Shown: one piece after another, positions 33,646 through 42,814 of the stretch
Position numbering within the stretch: position 1 is the first letter of the stretch
Layout of the letters: each line of letters starts with the position of its first letter
DNA from: Ravibacter sp964559125
GTDB lineage: Bacteria > Bacteroidota > Bacteroidia > Cytophagales > Spirosomataceae
Direction of reading: 5' to 3'
Assembly: GCA_964559125.1 (NCBI GenBank)
Contig: CAZLGW010000011.1
Span: 80,658 to 144,657, forward strand
DNA length: 64,000 nucleotides
Program-made: the position numbers and the translations under genes
Notes under the pieces: generated by a model
Databases searched by the model: none
What the model was told of the DNA's origin: nothing
The model's input: the letters and a program-made list of their open reading frames with translations, nothing else

Positions 33646-35754
33646 TTATTCCTTCAGCTTTTCGACGGAAGCCTTTATTGTACCGTCTACTTTGGAAGCC
33701 GTGCTTTCGATAGCTTTTGCCAGGGCAGGAGATTTTTTGAGTGCATCAGGCGCTTTCTTCAGTCCTTTCCCTATACCGTCGATAATGGCTTTCTGGGAAG
33801 AAACCCCGTAGCTTCCGGCTGATCCGAGCAAGGCAGTCAGTTCGGCTGCGTTTCCTCTTGCCGCGATCACATAGGCGGCATCTTCCAGGAACTTATTCCC
33901 GTCTGCGTTATCGCTGAAGAATGATTTTTTTGCCAGCAGGTTGACAAACGCCAGCGATGAGCCCACATTCGAGCTGAGCACGGCAGTGCGGTAGAGCGGC
34001 TGTGATGCATAGCGCCCGAGTATGGAGGCAAGCGCTTCCTGAACCTGGGCCCCCTGGAACTGTCCGAGGCTGAGTGCGGCCTGCAGCACCACCCGGTCGT
34101 CTTTGTCGTTGGCAAGTTCGAGCAGGTCGGGCAGGTTCTGGGCAAATCTCTCGGAAAGTATCGCACCATGGATACGAACGCCTTCGCTGGCATCTTTCAG
34201 GGCAGCTTTGGCCAGGGAGGCATCCAGCCCGCCAAGTCCGTCGATAGCATAAAGCGTGTGAAGCCTTCCTCTCGGGTCCTGGTGGGATGCAAACTGCTCT
34301 TTAAGGGCCGGCAAGATAGACTTATCCTGTCTTTCAAGGATCAGGCGCTGGGCGGTAAGCCTCCACCACTGGTTGGGATGCCCCAGGTATTCCACCAGTT
34401 CGGCAGTGGTTTTAGAGCCGAGGTTAACGTTTTTAAGGTCACGTTTGGCGCCGTCAGCAGGGAAGATGCGGTAGATGCGGCCTTTGTCGCTCCCTTTGGC
34501 AAAATCCATTTCTTCTTTCAGGTCGTCGGGGATAGACACAGGGGTTTCGATATGCTGCATGTACATATCTACCAGGTAGAGATAGCCGTCGGGAGCAGAA
34601 TACAAAGTAGTGGGCCGGAACCAGGAGTCGGTAGAAGCCAGGAACTCGCGGTTTTCCTCGCCTTTGCCCCGGGTGGCTTCGAATTCAGCTTTCCCCGGGT
34701 TCTTTTTCAGGACTGTGCGGTGCACCAGGTTACCGGCAACCTCGGCTGTGAATATCGATCCGTAGTATTCTTCCGGGAATGCGTCCCCGCCGTAGTAAGT
34801 CCCGCCGGAAGCGCCGGTGAAGTGGCCTTCAGGCCATTCTGTACGGTTGAGCCCGAGTGAATCGTAATTATGCTGGCGGCGACGGCTGCGCTCGGCCCTC
34901 CAGTAGGGCGGAGGGGTTCTCTGGAACATGACATCGTCTTCGTAAATTTTTACGCTGCCCCTGGTGGAGGGTAGATAGGCATGTCTTTTGAGGTACCTGC
35001 CGGCTATGGGAGCCTGCTGGATATAGAGCGTATTCTGGGAGAAAAACCTGTTCCCCCAGTCGTCGATGGCAAGGCCGAACTGGCCATTGCCCGATTCGGT
35101 CTCGAATTTGTCGTTGTCGAGCCTGAAGCGGAAGTCGCCTCCTCCTACGTTCAGCTTTCCGGCTGAAGGATTGCTGGTCCTGCTTACCGATCCGGCCTGC
35201 CCGTTGTTGTTGGCGTAGATCCAGTTGTCTACCCCGAACCGGAAGCTGGTGATCTGGGCTTCGGAGTTACGGTCGAAGAAGCCGGTAAACAGCACCTCTT
35301 TGATGTCTGCTTTGTGGTCGCCGGTAGTATCTTTCAGGTAGAAGATCTCCGGGGCGGCAGCCACCAGGAGCCCACCTTTCCAGGGGAAGATGCTGGTAGC
35401 GCTGGGAAGCTTGTCGGCAAAAATCACCGATGTATCTATCTTCCCGTCGCCGTCCGTGTCTTTGAGGAATTTAATGAGCCCCTTGGGGTTGAGGGTGTCG
35501 GCCTGCCAGGGGTAGTCGGCCATTTCAACGACATATACATCCCCGTTCTCATCCATGATCATATCGACGGGCGACTGCACATGCGGCTCGGTAGCAAACG
35601 GTTCTATGGAAAATCCTTCTTTCAGTTCGAATTTTTTAAGTGCATCTTCAACCGACAGTCCTTCAGGATATTTAGGAGGCTCCTGGCAGGATACCATCGT
35701 CAGCAGGGTTGCCGCCACAGGTAATGCGGTGTAAAGGCGGGTGTTTTTATTCAT
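33646..35754 (-). CDS. DUF7133-like propeller plus HEAT-repeat lipoprotein
   Basis: From ATG 35754 the protein is 702 residues with a lipobox (LLTMVSCQEPP, Cys23); a longer frame to 35853 only adds a polar leader. Residues about 40-430 form a membrane-bound dehydrogenase-type beta-propeller (PVDMIMDENGDVYVVEM, LKDTDGDGKIDTSVIF, FRFGVDNWIYANNNG, SAPDGYLYLVDMYMQ), as in DUF7133 and PVC-type haem-binding proteins. Residues about 470-690 look like HEAT repeats (DDRVVLQAALSLGQFQG). The usual C-terminal CxxCH cytochrome domain is missing. Calcium-type DxDGDGxxD loops are present. Electrons, if any, would have to pass to a separate carrier, and the HiPIP gene is directly downstream. Confidence 0.8.
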   Translation of the reverse strand: MNKNTRLYTALPVAATLLTMVSCQEPPKYPEGLSVEDALKKFELKEGFSIEPFATEPHVQSPVDMIMDENGDVYVVEMADYPWQADTLNPKGLIKFLKDTDGDGKIDTSVIFADKLPSATSIFPWKGGLLVAAAPEIFYLKDTTGDHKADIKEVLFTGFFDRNSEAQITSFRFGVDNWIYANNNGQAGSVSRTSNPSAGKLNVGGGDFRFRLDNDKFETESGNGQFGLAIDDWGNRFFSQNTLYIQQAPIAGRYLKRHAYLPSTRGSVKIYEDDVMFQRTPPPYWRAERSRRRQHNYDSLGLNRTEWPEGHFTGASGGTYYGGDAFPEEYYGSIFTAEVAGNLVHRTVLKKNPGKAEFEATRGKGEENREFLASTDSWFRPTTLYSAPDGYLYLVDMYMQHIETPVSIPDDLKEEMDFAKGSDKGRIYRIFPADGAKRDLKNVNLGSKTTAELVEYLGHPNQWWRLTAQRLILERQDKSILPALKEQFASHQDPRGRLHTLYAIDGLGGLDASLAKAALKDASEGVRIHGAILSERFAQNLPDLLELANDKDDRVVLQAALSLGQFQGAQVQEALASILGRYASQPLYRTAVLSSNVGSSLAFVNLLAKKSFFSDNADGNKFLEDAAYVIAARGNAAELTALLGSAGSYGVSSQKAIIDGIGKGLKKAPDALKKSPALAKAIESTASKVDGTIKASVEKLKE

Positions 35755-35806
35755 GTCCGATTTGTTAATTAAATATTGAGTTGCGGTCTTGATTTGAATA
35801 TGATTT

Positions 35807-36835
35807 TTACTTTTTTGGTTTCCATTTTTTAGGTAGGGAAAGCGACCATACATCGTTTACCAGGGGAGGGGTCATGCCGCCGGCCACCCAGAGCTTGTCC
35901 TTGTATACGAAAGTTGCATGGGCATGCCGTTCTTTCCAGGTAGCCTGTCCGTCTCCGTATTTTGCCCAGTTCACCCCGTCGCGGCTATACCACGCGTCGT
36001 CCCAGTTTTTGGAAGGGTTGTTTGACCATCCGCCCAAAACCCAGATATGATCGCGGTATATGGCCGTAGTAAACCAGAGACGTTCATGCCAGGGGCCATT
36101 TCCGGTAAGCTGTTTCCAGTCTTTCCCGTTTTCCGAAACCCACACGTCGTTACGCGCTTCATAGGTAGGCGTATAGTTTCCGCCGCCCATGAGGTATAGC
36201 TTATTGCGGTGGGCTATAACCTGGTGATAGGCTCTCGGAGCCCATGCCGATGAGGCTGCAACCTGCGTCCAGCTTTTGCCGTCTTCAGAAACCCAGATGT
36301 CGTTTTTAAGGCTGGAGTTGTCTCCAAAGTAGTAGTTCTCCGTACCTCCGAACAGCCAAAGCTTTCCCCTGAACTCTACCAATGCCCCGGCGAGTCTGGC
36401 CGACCATGGCGCTTTTCCCTCTGCCTGCCAGTTGATACCGTCAGTTGAAGACCAGATTTCATTTCCTGCTTCATGCCCGGGCAGGCGGCCGTTATACCAT
36501 CCTCCCATCATCCACATCCTGCCCTTGAATACGGCAGCCATCGGGAAATCGCTGTGTTTCCAGGGAGCGTTTTCATTGATCAGCTCCCAGTCTTTCCCGT
36601 TGTGCGACCGCCATATATCGCGCGGGGGGGCTTCATCCGATCTGAACCAGCCGCCGAGTATCCACATCTGGTCTTTATAGACAAGCTGGGCCTGCGAATC
36701 TCGCGCGCGCCAGGCGGCCGACGGGGTTTCCTGCTGCCAGGAAGGAGTTTGTGAAAATCCGGGAATCGCCGGTACCAGCGCCAGAATAGCAAGGGTAAGT
36801 GTAGTTCCCAAAGTTTTTAAACCGGCACGCAGCAT
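35807..36835 (-). CDS. Secreted kelch-repeat beta-propeller protein
   Basis: 342 residues from ATG 36835, which starts a good signal peptide (MLRAGLKTLGTTLTLAILAL, cleavage near GFSQ); an ATG at 36868 adds 11 polar residues. Six kelch blades are visible, each with a YKDQMWILGG / FKGRMWMMGG / FRGKLWLFGG / HRNKLYLMGG / YRDHIWVLGG / YKDKLWVAGG core and a D-x-W-x-S-x-D/N-G-K-D-W turn. No galactose-oxidase copper ligands are evident. Possible sialate-type mutarotase or a binding protein; function unknown. Lies between the ThuA gene and the DUF7133-like gene in the block. Confidence 0.82.
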   Translation of the reverse strand: MLRAGLKTLGTTLTLAILALVPAIPGFSQTPSWQQETPSAAWRARDSQAQLVYKDQMWILGGWFRSDEAPPRDIWRSHNGKDWELINENAPWKHSDFPMAAVFKGRMWMMGGWYNGRLPGHEAGNEIWSSTDGINWQAEGKAPWSARLAGALVEFRGKLWLFGGTENYYFGDNSSLKNDIWVSEDGKSWTQVAASSAWAPRAYHQVIAHRNKLYLMGGGNYTPTYEARNDVWVSENGKDWKQLTGNGPWHERLWFTTAIYRDHIWVLGGWSNNPSKNWDDAWYSRDGVNWAKYGDGQATWKERHAHATFVYKDKLWVAGGMTPPLVNDVWSLSLPKKWKPKK

Positions 36836-36872
36836 GTTTATTCCTGTTGTTTTTTTATTTTTGATCAATGTT

Positions 36873-37661
36873 TCAATTCGCGGCCCAGGTCAGCGCGTTT
36901 ACGATCAACTGTCTGAACTGAGATTCGGAAAAATCCTTCGGATACCCCAGCGAAGTATAAAAAACTTTTCCTCCGTAGTCGTTCTTCCGGGTCCAGGCCG
37001 CAGGCTCTTTCACGTTAGGCGTGCTTCCGGTCAGGATTACCTCCGCCTTGGGATCAATCAGGGGACTTACCAGGTAGGTTGACCCGCTGCTTTTCCATGG
37101 TTTCGGCGAAATACCTTTCAGGATCGGATGCCCGGCATTTTCCGGTTTTACTTCTACGAGAGTCCCCAACGGCTCAGGTTCATAGCCTTTGTTCTCATGT
37201 CCCAGGATATCAGCAACAAATCCCCACCAGGCCTCATGTCCTTCAACTGCCATTTTCCCTCTAACAGAGAATCCATGATTGGCCGTCCGGATACCCACTA
37301 CAGGCTTCCCTGATTTGATAAAAGACTTTATTTTTTCCATCTGGGCATGTGGAAGCGCCACCCGGCGGCAGAATACGACCAGCACATCGGCCTTATCCAG
37401 GGCATTCAGGCTTTCGAAGCGGAAGCTCTCATGGTTACCGCTACCCTTTAAAACCGTTGTGTTGAACAACCCGGCTTTCTGCAGGCTGTCGGCAAAAGGC
37501 GGAATAGTGATGTGGGCCTCGTAGTTGAGAGGGTCTTCGCTGATCAGGAAAACAATATTTTTTCTTTGTCCAAACAGCAAATTGACGTTCAAGAGACTGA
37601 CAGCCAGGATAAAGATGATCAGGAAGGAGCTTTTTGGGGTAAGTGATTTGAAATGTTTCAT
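36873..37661 (-). CDS. ThuA-like protein (copy 1)
   Basis: 262 residues, exported (signal LIIFILAVSLLNVNLLFGQ). ThuA family, a glutamine-amidotransferase-like fold linked to trehalose/maltitol use in Sinorhizobium and common beside Gfo/Idh and ceramidase-like genes in Bacteroidota and Planctomycetota. Seen: IVFLISEDPLNYEA, ADVLVVFCRRVALPHAQM, GIRTANHGFSVRG and KVFYTSLGYPKDF. Closely related to the copies at 41968 and 47229. Five bases downstream of the esterase gene. The reaction of such secreted ThuA proteins is not established. Confidence 0.82.
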   Translation of the reverse strand: MKHFKSLTPKSSFLIIFILAVSLLNVNLLFGQRKNIVFLISEDPLNYEAHITIPPFADSLQKAGLFNTTVLKGSGNHESFRFESLNALDKADVLVVFCRRVALPHAQMEKIKSFIKSGKPVVGIRTANHGFSVRGKMAVEGHEAWWGFVADILGHENKGYEPEPLGTLVEVKPENAGHPILKGISPKPWKSSGSTYLVSPLIDPKAEVILTGSTPNVKEPAAWTRKNDYGGKVFYTSLGYPKDFSESQFRQLIVNALTWAAN

Positions 37662-37666
37662 GATGT

Positions 37667-38749
37667 CTACTTTAAAACTTCATCGATTTTCTTATAGGCC
37701 AGTTCCCGGACTTCCAGCGGGAAATCGTGGCCGGCGTCGGGGTAGTGGACTTCCATACGGTCATTTGCCTTCAGTAATTTGTATACAAGGCGGGCGCTGG
37801 CTTCTCCTTTCTTTATTCCTTCGACGTTAAAATTGCCGTCGTTTACAGGGGAATTCGAGAAAAAATACCGGGGGGCTATAGCAGCGATGACTTCGTCGAA
37901 ATTGAACGGCATGCGGGCCGGATCGAGCCCGAACCGGTCGCGCACCAGGGGCATGTAGCGGTCCTGCGCCCAGGCGCCTAGCTTGCCGCCATATCGTTCG
38001 GTAACACTCTTGCCTGCGTCGTAGTATTCAAAAGGGGTCCAGCCGCAGCTGGAGACGACGATCTTTACCCGCTCGTCGAATGCCCCCAGGAACATGGCGG
38101 TATGCCCGCCCAGGGAGTGGCCGATAGCGCCTATTTTTCCTGCGTCGACATCAGGTCTGGACTGCAGGTAATCGATACAGCGGATGTTGTTGAAAACAGA
38201 CTGCATGACGCCCGACTCGAACCGGTCGTTGGAAAAGTCATGCCCGGTAAGCTCTCCGAAACTGGGATAATCGGGGGCAAGCACAATATACCCGCGGTAA
38301 GCCAGCTCTGTAGCGGTGGCCCGGTTGGGACCGGCTGCCGAGCTGTCGGTAAGGAATTTTCCTTTGGCCCCCGTGCCATGCAATGCGATCACGGCGGGAA
38401 CCCTGCTCCCTTTCGGGAGATTGTTAGGGATATACAGTAAGGCGGGGACTATTTCGCCGGGATAAGATTGCACGTGTATGGTATACCTGTCGAAAAGCCT
38501 GCCTTTCAGCGTATCAATAAAGGTAATTGTTGGAGCAGGCAGGTCTTTCATGTCGGGCAGGGGGCCTGTGACCTCCTGGATACCTGCAAGGATCTGCATT
38601 CTCTTCAGAGGCCAGTCGCCTGCCTTTTTAATACTCTTTACAGTTCCTCCGGATGTCTTGTATCCGAGTATTGCGGGCGACTGCGCCGATGCCCGGATAC
38701 ATCCGGCGATGTACAGGCAAAACAGTATAATTTTAAAAGGTACGCGCAT
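37667..38749 (-). CDS. Secreted alpha/beta hydrolase, acetyl-xylan-esterase/dienelactone type
   Basis: 360 residues with signal peptide (MRVPFKIILFCLYIAGCIRASAQ). Nucleophile elbow GAIGHSLGGH (serine near 210), oxyanion-type segment VIALHGTGAKG, and likely catalytic His in YPDAGHDFP (about 344). It is a single-domain paralogue of the C-terminal half of the fusion protein at 40157: both share PDYPSFG, NNIRCID/NHIRCID, VSSCGWT and FFSNSPV/FFSSSPV blocks. Probably removes ester groups from a surface or periplasmic glycan. Between a ceramidase-like and a ThuA gene. Confidence 0.85.
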   Translation of the reverse strand: MRVPFKIILFCLYIAGCIRASAQSPAILGYKTSGGTVKSIKKAGDWPLKRMQILAGIQEVTGPLPDMKDLPAPTITFIDTLKGRLFDRYTIHVQSYPGEIVPALLYIPNNLPKGSRVPAVIALHGTGAKGKFLTDSSAAGPNRATATELAYRGYIVLAPDYPSFGELTGHDFSNDRFESGVMQSVFNNIRCIDYLQSRPDVDAGKIGAIGHSLGGHTAMFLGAFDERVKIVVSSCGWTPFEYYDAGKSVTERYGGKLGAWAQDRYMPLVRDRFGLDPARMPFNFDEVIAAIAPRYFFSNSPVNDGNFNVEGIKKGEASARLVYKLLKANDRMEVHYPDAGHDFPLEVRELAYKKIDEVLK

Positions 38750-38776
38750 TGTATCAGGGCATAAGCCGGAGAGAGC

Positions 38777-40135
38777 CTATTTATTTTGAGTTTTTGGAAT
38801 CCTGACAGTTTCGTTCAAAAGTCTTGCGGCAGCCTCGATCAGGATCAGACCTGCGTCGTCAGCGCCTACCGTACCCGATTCCATTTCATATCCTCCCTTG
38901 GCTTTTTCGCCGGGAGGGGCTACATAATGTACGCCGTTACCGTTTGAATAGCCCAGCACGAGCGTATGGGGAAAGGGAGACCTGCTACGGATGGCAGTTC
39001 CCATATCCGTAAGCGGTTCGCCCGGGAGCGTAACGATCGCCAGCGGCCCGATGGAAAGGGCCTGCACTTCGGCCATGACCAGGTCATCCCCGATTCTCTT
39101 TTTCCCTTTTTCATCAAGCGGTAAGGCGGCTTTGGCTCTCCTGACAACGACTGAGTCGGTAGCCAGCTGAACACTGAGATCGAAGGCGCCCCTGGCTCTT
39201 TTGGCTATTCCCGCACCCATTTCATTGACGGCCTCACGCCCTCTCCTCCACGGGTTGATATCCCCGGTAGCCCCCTGCAGGAATATGGCCTTCCCTCCCA
39301 GGGTAGCCTGGACCTGCTTTGTGGCCTCTCCCGGCCAGTCGGCAGAGATCTCGTCCGAATAAGGATAGATCGATACCGAGTGTACGGACATATGATAAAT
39401 GGACACGATGTTTTTTCCTGCTGCATCCCTGAAAGAAACCAGGCTCATGGTCCTGTCTATCGGGCCGTAGTTGCTGCCGTCGGTAAGAACATCGGGATTA
39501 TAGGCCTCATGCTTGACGCTGTACCCTTTCGGGATGCTGTTCTGAAGTACACCCCATTTTGGCCTTACCGGCCTGCGGTTGTTGGCATAGGCCGATATGT
39601 CGGCTTTCCCGATCCAGATAGTAGCCGGTTGAAGCTTACTGTCAGCTTCCCGGGCTGCCAGCACCACGTTGTCGAGCAGTTTCTGCATCCATTTCTTAAA
39701 CGGGGGGTGATCGTTCTGCGCCGGCATGTACCGTATTGCCCACCAGGTATCGTCCTCCAACCCCCGGTAGCCTTTTTGATAGACGGGCGCCCAGGGAGCA
39801 GAATGCGTGTGCGTGGCGCTTACCATGATGTTGTTCTCCGGTATTTTCAGAGCCGCACCAACGGCCTTACGGATCTCATGTGTAGCAGATTCGCCGGCAT
39901 CTACCAGGTCAAGGCTGACGATAACGCTTTTGGAGGCGCCGTCGCTGATCACGAGTACTCTTGTCAGGAGCGGATCGTTTACTTTCGGGTACGCTTTGCC
40001 GGTTATCCAGTTTTTAACGGCCAGGTCGGGTGTGATATCCTTTTCGCCATACCCGACGGAAAGGGCGACATTCCCGGAAAAAGCAAAGATGCCTGTGCAA
40101 TGCACCAGCAGGGTTGCCAATAATATTCTCATCAT
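38777..40135 (-). CDS. Neutral/alkaline ceramidase-like secreted protein (copy 4, divergent)
   Basis: 452 residues, signal peptide MMRILLATLLVHCTGIFAF. Family blocks: VGYGEKDITPD, VISDGASKSVIVSLDLV, the zinc-site motif SATHTHSAPW (about 106-115), SVHSVSIYPYSDEISADW and GATGDINPW (about 274). In characterised ceramidases the last motif is GDVSPN with a catalytic serine; here the position is Asn. It also lacks the C-terminal immunoglobulin-like domain (full enzymes exceed 640 residues). An amidase or esterase on a non-ceramide substrate is possible. 21 bases after the SGNH fusion gene. Confidence 0.8.
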   Translation of the reverse strand: MMRILLATLLVHCTGIFAFSGNVALSVGYGEKDITPDLAVKNWITGKAYPKVNDPLLTRVLVISDGASKSVIVSLDLVDAGESATHEIRKAVGAALKIPENNIMVSATHTHSAPWAPVYQKGYRGLEDDTWWAIRYMPAQNDHPPFKKWMQKLLDNVVLAAREADSKLQPATIWIGKADISAYANNRRPVRPKWGVLQNSIPKGYSVKHEAYNPDVLTDGSNYGPIDRTMSLVSFRDAAGKNIVSIYHMSVHSVSIYPYSDEISADWPGEATKQVQATLGGKAIFLQGATGDINPWRRGREAVNEMGAGIAKRARGAFDLSVQLATDSVVVRRAKAALPLDEKGKKRIGDDLVMAEVQALSIGPLAIVTLPGEPLTDMGTAIRSRSPFPHTLVLGYSNGNGVHYVAPPGEKAKGGYEMESGTVGADDAGLILIEAAARLLNETVRIPKTQNK

Positions 40136-40156
40136 TTATAATTCATCATTCAAAAT

Positions 40157-41935
40157 TCATAATTCTCTGAGCGCCTGGTCAATAAACCGGTATGCCTCCT
40201 CACGAGCCTGCTTTGGGAAGCTATGATCGGCATCCGGGTAAATCACCTGTAGTTTTTCCCTGGCGTTCAGGAAACTATATCCCATTTGTGCGAGCCAGAT
40301 ACCCTCTTTAACGCCGTTGACATCAAAATTTTTATCCCCGACAGGAGAAGAGGAGAAAAAAGCCCTGGGGGCGATAGCCTGAAGCAACTCGTGAAACTCG
40401 AAAGGCTTTCTGCTTCCGTCGAATCCATATTTTGACCAAAGCGGCATATACCTGTCCTGGGCGAAGGGACCGAGGCGGCCTCCGTATTTTTCTTCCGCTA
40501 CCGGGCCGATGTCATAGTAATCGAGTAGGGTCCAGCCGCAGCTGCTGACGGTTACTTTCACGCGGGTATCGAAGGCAGAAAGGAAAATGGCATTGTGCCC
40601 GCCGAGCGAATGGCCGATAGCCCCGATCCTGGAGCCATCCACAAAATCAAGCTGCTGTAACAGGTCGATACAGCGGATATGGTTGAAGATGCCCTTCATT
40701 GTGCCGGATTCATAATCGTCCGCGCCGAAATCGTAGGGAACGGCGTCTCCGAAACTGGGATAGTCAGGAGCAATGACCACATACCCTCTTTGTGCAAGCT
40801 CTTTTCCATACCCCAGGTTCTGACGTGATTTTTCATAGGAGCCCTCGCCATCTACGCTTTTTTTACCGGGCATATCCGTTTCATGCAGCGCCAGCATGGC
40901 CGGCAGCTTTCCGCCCGGCCTGGCCGAAGCGGGTATATAAAGGTAGGCAGATACGATCTCGCCGGGTTTTACAGTGATACGGATATTGAGGCGCTTATAG
41001 TCGGCTGTTACGAGCGAATCGATTACTTCGAAAGACGGAGCAGGCAGCTTTGTGCGGGGCAGCGGGCCCATTACCGATTCCATCCGGGCATTTACCTGCG
41101 CCCGGTATTTATTCCAGTCGCCGGGCTTTTTGACCGTATAGGGAGCGCCATTCGCATCTTTGGTCACCAGTACAGGCTTCTCTGCAGGCTTTTTCCCGCG
41201 CAGCACTTTCTCTATTTCGGTAGTGAGCGATTCGGCTATAAGCCGTTGCCCTTCATCGTTGGGGTGCAGTTGATCTTCAAACAAAACCGCAGCCGATTGC
41301 CCGCTGGTGTTATGGAAATGTTCAAAAGTAGCCTGGTTATTGACGAACCCGGTTTTATACCGCTTCGCCAGCTTTTTGACTTCAGCCACGTATTCCATCA
41401 GGCGGTCGTGCAGGAAGTCCTGGTCTCCGGGCCGGTAGCCGTTGGTAGCCATTAAAATCACCCTGGTCCCGCGGGCCTGCAGGGTTTCGATCATGAAGCT
41501 CATATTGTTGCGGAACTTATCCAGCGATATCCTGGAAGGGTCGCCCTCTTTTTTGGTATCAATGTAAGCATCGTTGGCTCCGAACCCGATGATAACCAGG
41601 TCGGGGTTATGGTCGAGTACCTGGGCCTGGAACCTGTCCTGGGCATGTGCAATGCGTGCAGTAGGCTTATTGTCGATCCTTCTGCCTGTATGGCTACCTC
41701 CCACGCCGGAATTGATCACGACGGCGTGAATCCCTTTTTCCCTGAGCAGGTCGGGCAGTCTCTGGGCAAAGACGCGCTGAATAGTCTTTCGTTCGGCAGT
41801 GATCGAATTGCCGAAGGCTACGATTTTCAGGGGATTTTCAGCGGTCTGCGTCCTGCCGGATACGGGAATGCACAGGATCAGCAGCCAGGCAAAGGCAGCC
41901 CCCCGGAGGATATTCTGTGATAGGAGAGATGTCAT
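40157..41935 (-). CDS. SGNH/GDSL hydrolase fused to alpha/beta hydrolase
   Basis: 592 residues from ATG 41935; the frame extends to 41986 but would overlap the preceding gene. Signal peptide (RGAAFAWLLILCIPVSGRTQ). N-terminal SGNH hydrolase (about 36-235): block I FGNSIT (Ser44), block II GVGGSHTG, block III GFGANDAY and block V DQLHPND. C-terminal alpha/beta hydrolase (about 270-590): nucleophile elbow GAIGHSLGGH (near 440) and His in YPDADHSFP. Two serine esterases of unrelated folds in one secreted chain suggest sequential de-esterification of a decorated substrate. The second half is paralogous to the stand-alone gene at 37667. Confidence 0.87.
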   Translation of the reverse strand: MTSLLSQNILRGAAFAWLLILCIPVSGRTQTAENPLKIVAFGNSITAERKTIQRVFAQRLPDLLREKGIHAVVINSGVGGSHTGRRIDNKPTARIAHAQDRFQAQVLDHNPDLVIIGFGANDAYIDTKKEGDPSRISLDKFRNNMSFMIETLQARGTRVILMATNGYRPGDQDFLHDRLMEYVAEVKKLAKRYKTGFVNNQATFEHFHNTSGQSAAVLFEDQLHPNDEGQRLIAESLTTEIEKVLRGKKPAEKPVLVTKDANGAPYTVKKPGDWNKYRAQVNARMESVMGPLPRTKLPAPSFEVIDSLVTADYKRLNIRITVKPGEIVSAYLYIPASARPGGKLPAMLALHETDMPGKKSVDGEGSYEKSRQNLGYGKELAQRGYVVIAPDYPSFGDAVPYDFGADDYESGTMKGIFNHIRCIDLLQQLDFVDGSRIGAIGHSLGGHNAIFLSAFDTRVKVTVSSCGWTLLDYYDIGPVAEEKYGGRLGPFAQDRYMPLWSKYGFDGSRKPFEFHELLQAIAPRAFFSSSPVGDKNFDVNGVKEGIWLAQMGYSFLNAREKLQVIYPDADHSFPKQAREEAYRFIDQALREL

Positions 41936-41967
41936 AACAAAAGTAAAGAGAGTACTGTTGCAACTTT

Positions 41968-42750
41968 TCAGTGACCGAGTGACCATTCGATGGCGTTTTT
42001 GAGCAGGGTAGTAAACTGAGTGTTTTTAAAGTCGTCGGGATAGCCGAGCGCCGTATAAAAAACCGGGCTGCCGTCGGCAGTTTTCCGGGTCCAGGCGAAG
42101 GGCTCTGTTACATTTACCGTACTGCCGGTCAGAAGGACCGTCGCGATAGTGTCAATTAACGGGGCGACTTTGTATACCTGCCCGTTACTTCGCCATGGCT
42201 GATCGGGGTCGATACCTCTCAGGATGGGATGCCCGGCCTGCTCCCGGATCACCCTGACATCCGTTCCCAGTTCTTCCGGCTCATACCCCCGGTTTTCACA
42301 GCCCAGTATTTCGGGCACGAAACCCCACCAGTCCTCGTATCCTTCGGCTACGGTATCCCTGACCGAAAAACCATGGTTGGCAGTCCTGAGGCCTATAAGC
42401 GGCCTGCCTTTTTTAAGGTAGCTTTTGATAGCCTGCATCTGCTCCGGCTTCAGGGCAAGCCGCCTGCAGAATACCACCAGCAGGTCGGCATCTTCAAGCG
42501 CTTCCAGCCCGGGAAAATGATGCGCTTCGAGCTTTTCGCCTTCCCCGAGAAGAACGGAAGTTTTGTACTGATGCTCTTCCGACAGGCTCTTCGCAAAAGG
42601 CGGAATGGTCTCGGTAGCCTTATAGTTGAGCGGATCCTCGCTGATAAGGAAAACGATGTGAGGAACGTGTTCCGCTTCGCCTGGTTTTTGCTGGCAGGAA
42701 AATAGCGCAGCAAAAAGAAGTATGATAAAGAGATAAGATTTATTTTTCAT
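41968..42750 (-). CDS. ThuA-like lipoprotein (copy 2)
   Basis: 260 residues. The ATG at 42750 gives a lipoprotein signal (MKNKSYLFIILLFAALFSCQ, Cys19); the longer frame only translates part of an upstream tandem repeat. Family blocks IVFLISEDPLNYKATETIPP, ADLLVVFCRRLALKPEQM, GLRTANHGFSVRD and PVFYTALGYPDDF. Unlike copies 1 and 3 it is lipidated. The start codon is directly abutted by seven 8-base tandem repeats, so its translation may vary between lineages. First of the sub-group ThuA, SGNH fusion, ceramidase-like, esterase. Confidence 0.82.
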   Translation of the reverse strand: MKNKSYLFIILLFAALFSCQQKPGEAEHVPHIVFLISEDPLNYKATETIPPFAKSLSEEHQYKTSVLLGEGEKLEAHHFPGLEALEDADLLVVFCRRLALKPEQMQAIKSYLKKGRPLIGLRTANHGFSVRDTVAEGYEDWWGFVPEILGCENRGYEPEELGTDVRVIREQAGHPILRGIDPDQPWRSNGQVYKVAPLIDTIATVLLTGSTVNVTEPFAWTRKTADGSPVFYTALGYPDDFKNTQFTTLLKNAIEWSLGH

Positions 42751-42809
42751 TAGACAATTAGACAATTAGACAATTAGACAATTAGACAATTAGACAATTA
42801 GACAATTAG
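42751..42809. repeat. Tandem 8-bp repeat, seven copies, next to a start codon
   Basis: Seven copies of TAGACAAT (plus TAG) fill the 59 bases immediately upstream of the ThuA copy 2 ATG. Read on the minus strand the unit is ATTGTCTA. As 8 is not a multiple of 3, any frame entering the array meets a TAA within 24 bases, so copy number changes would alter leader length, not the protein. A candidate variable-number tandem repeat. Confidence 0.85.
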
Positions 42810-42814
42810 TCCCG

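Noticed and set aside
40883..41455. Plus-strand open frame opposite the SGNH-esterase fusion
   Set aside because: The sense strand has complete catalytic blocks; the antisense frame has no conserved features.
42751..42809. CRISPR array
   Set aside because: Units are 8 bases with no spacers, and no cas genes are nearby; it is a simple tandem repeat.
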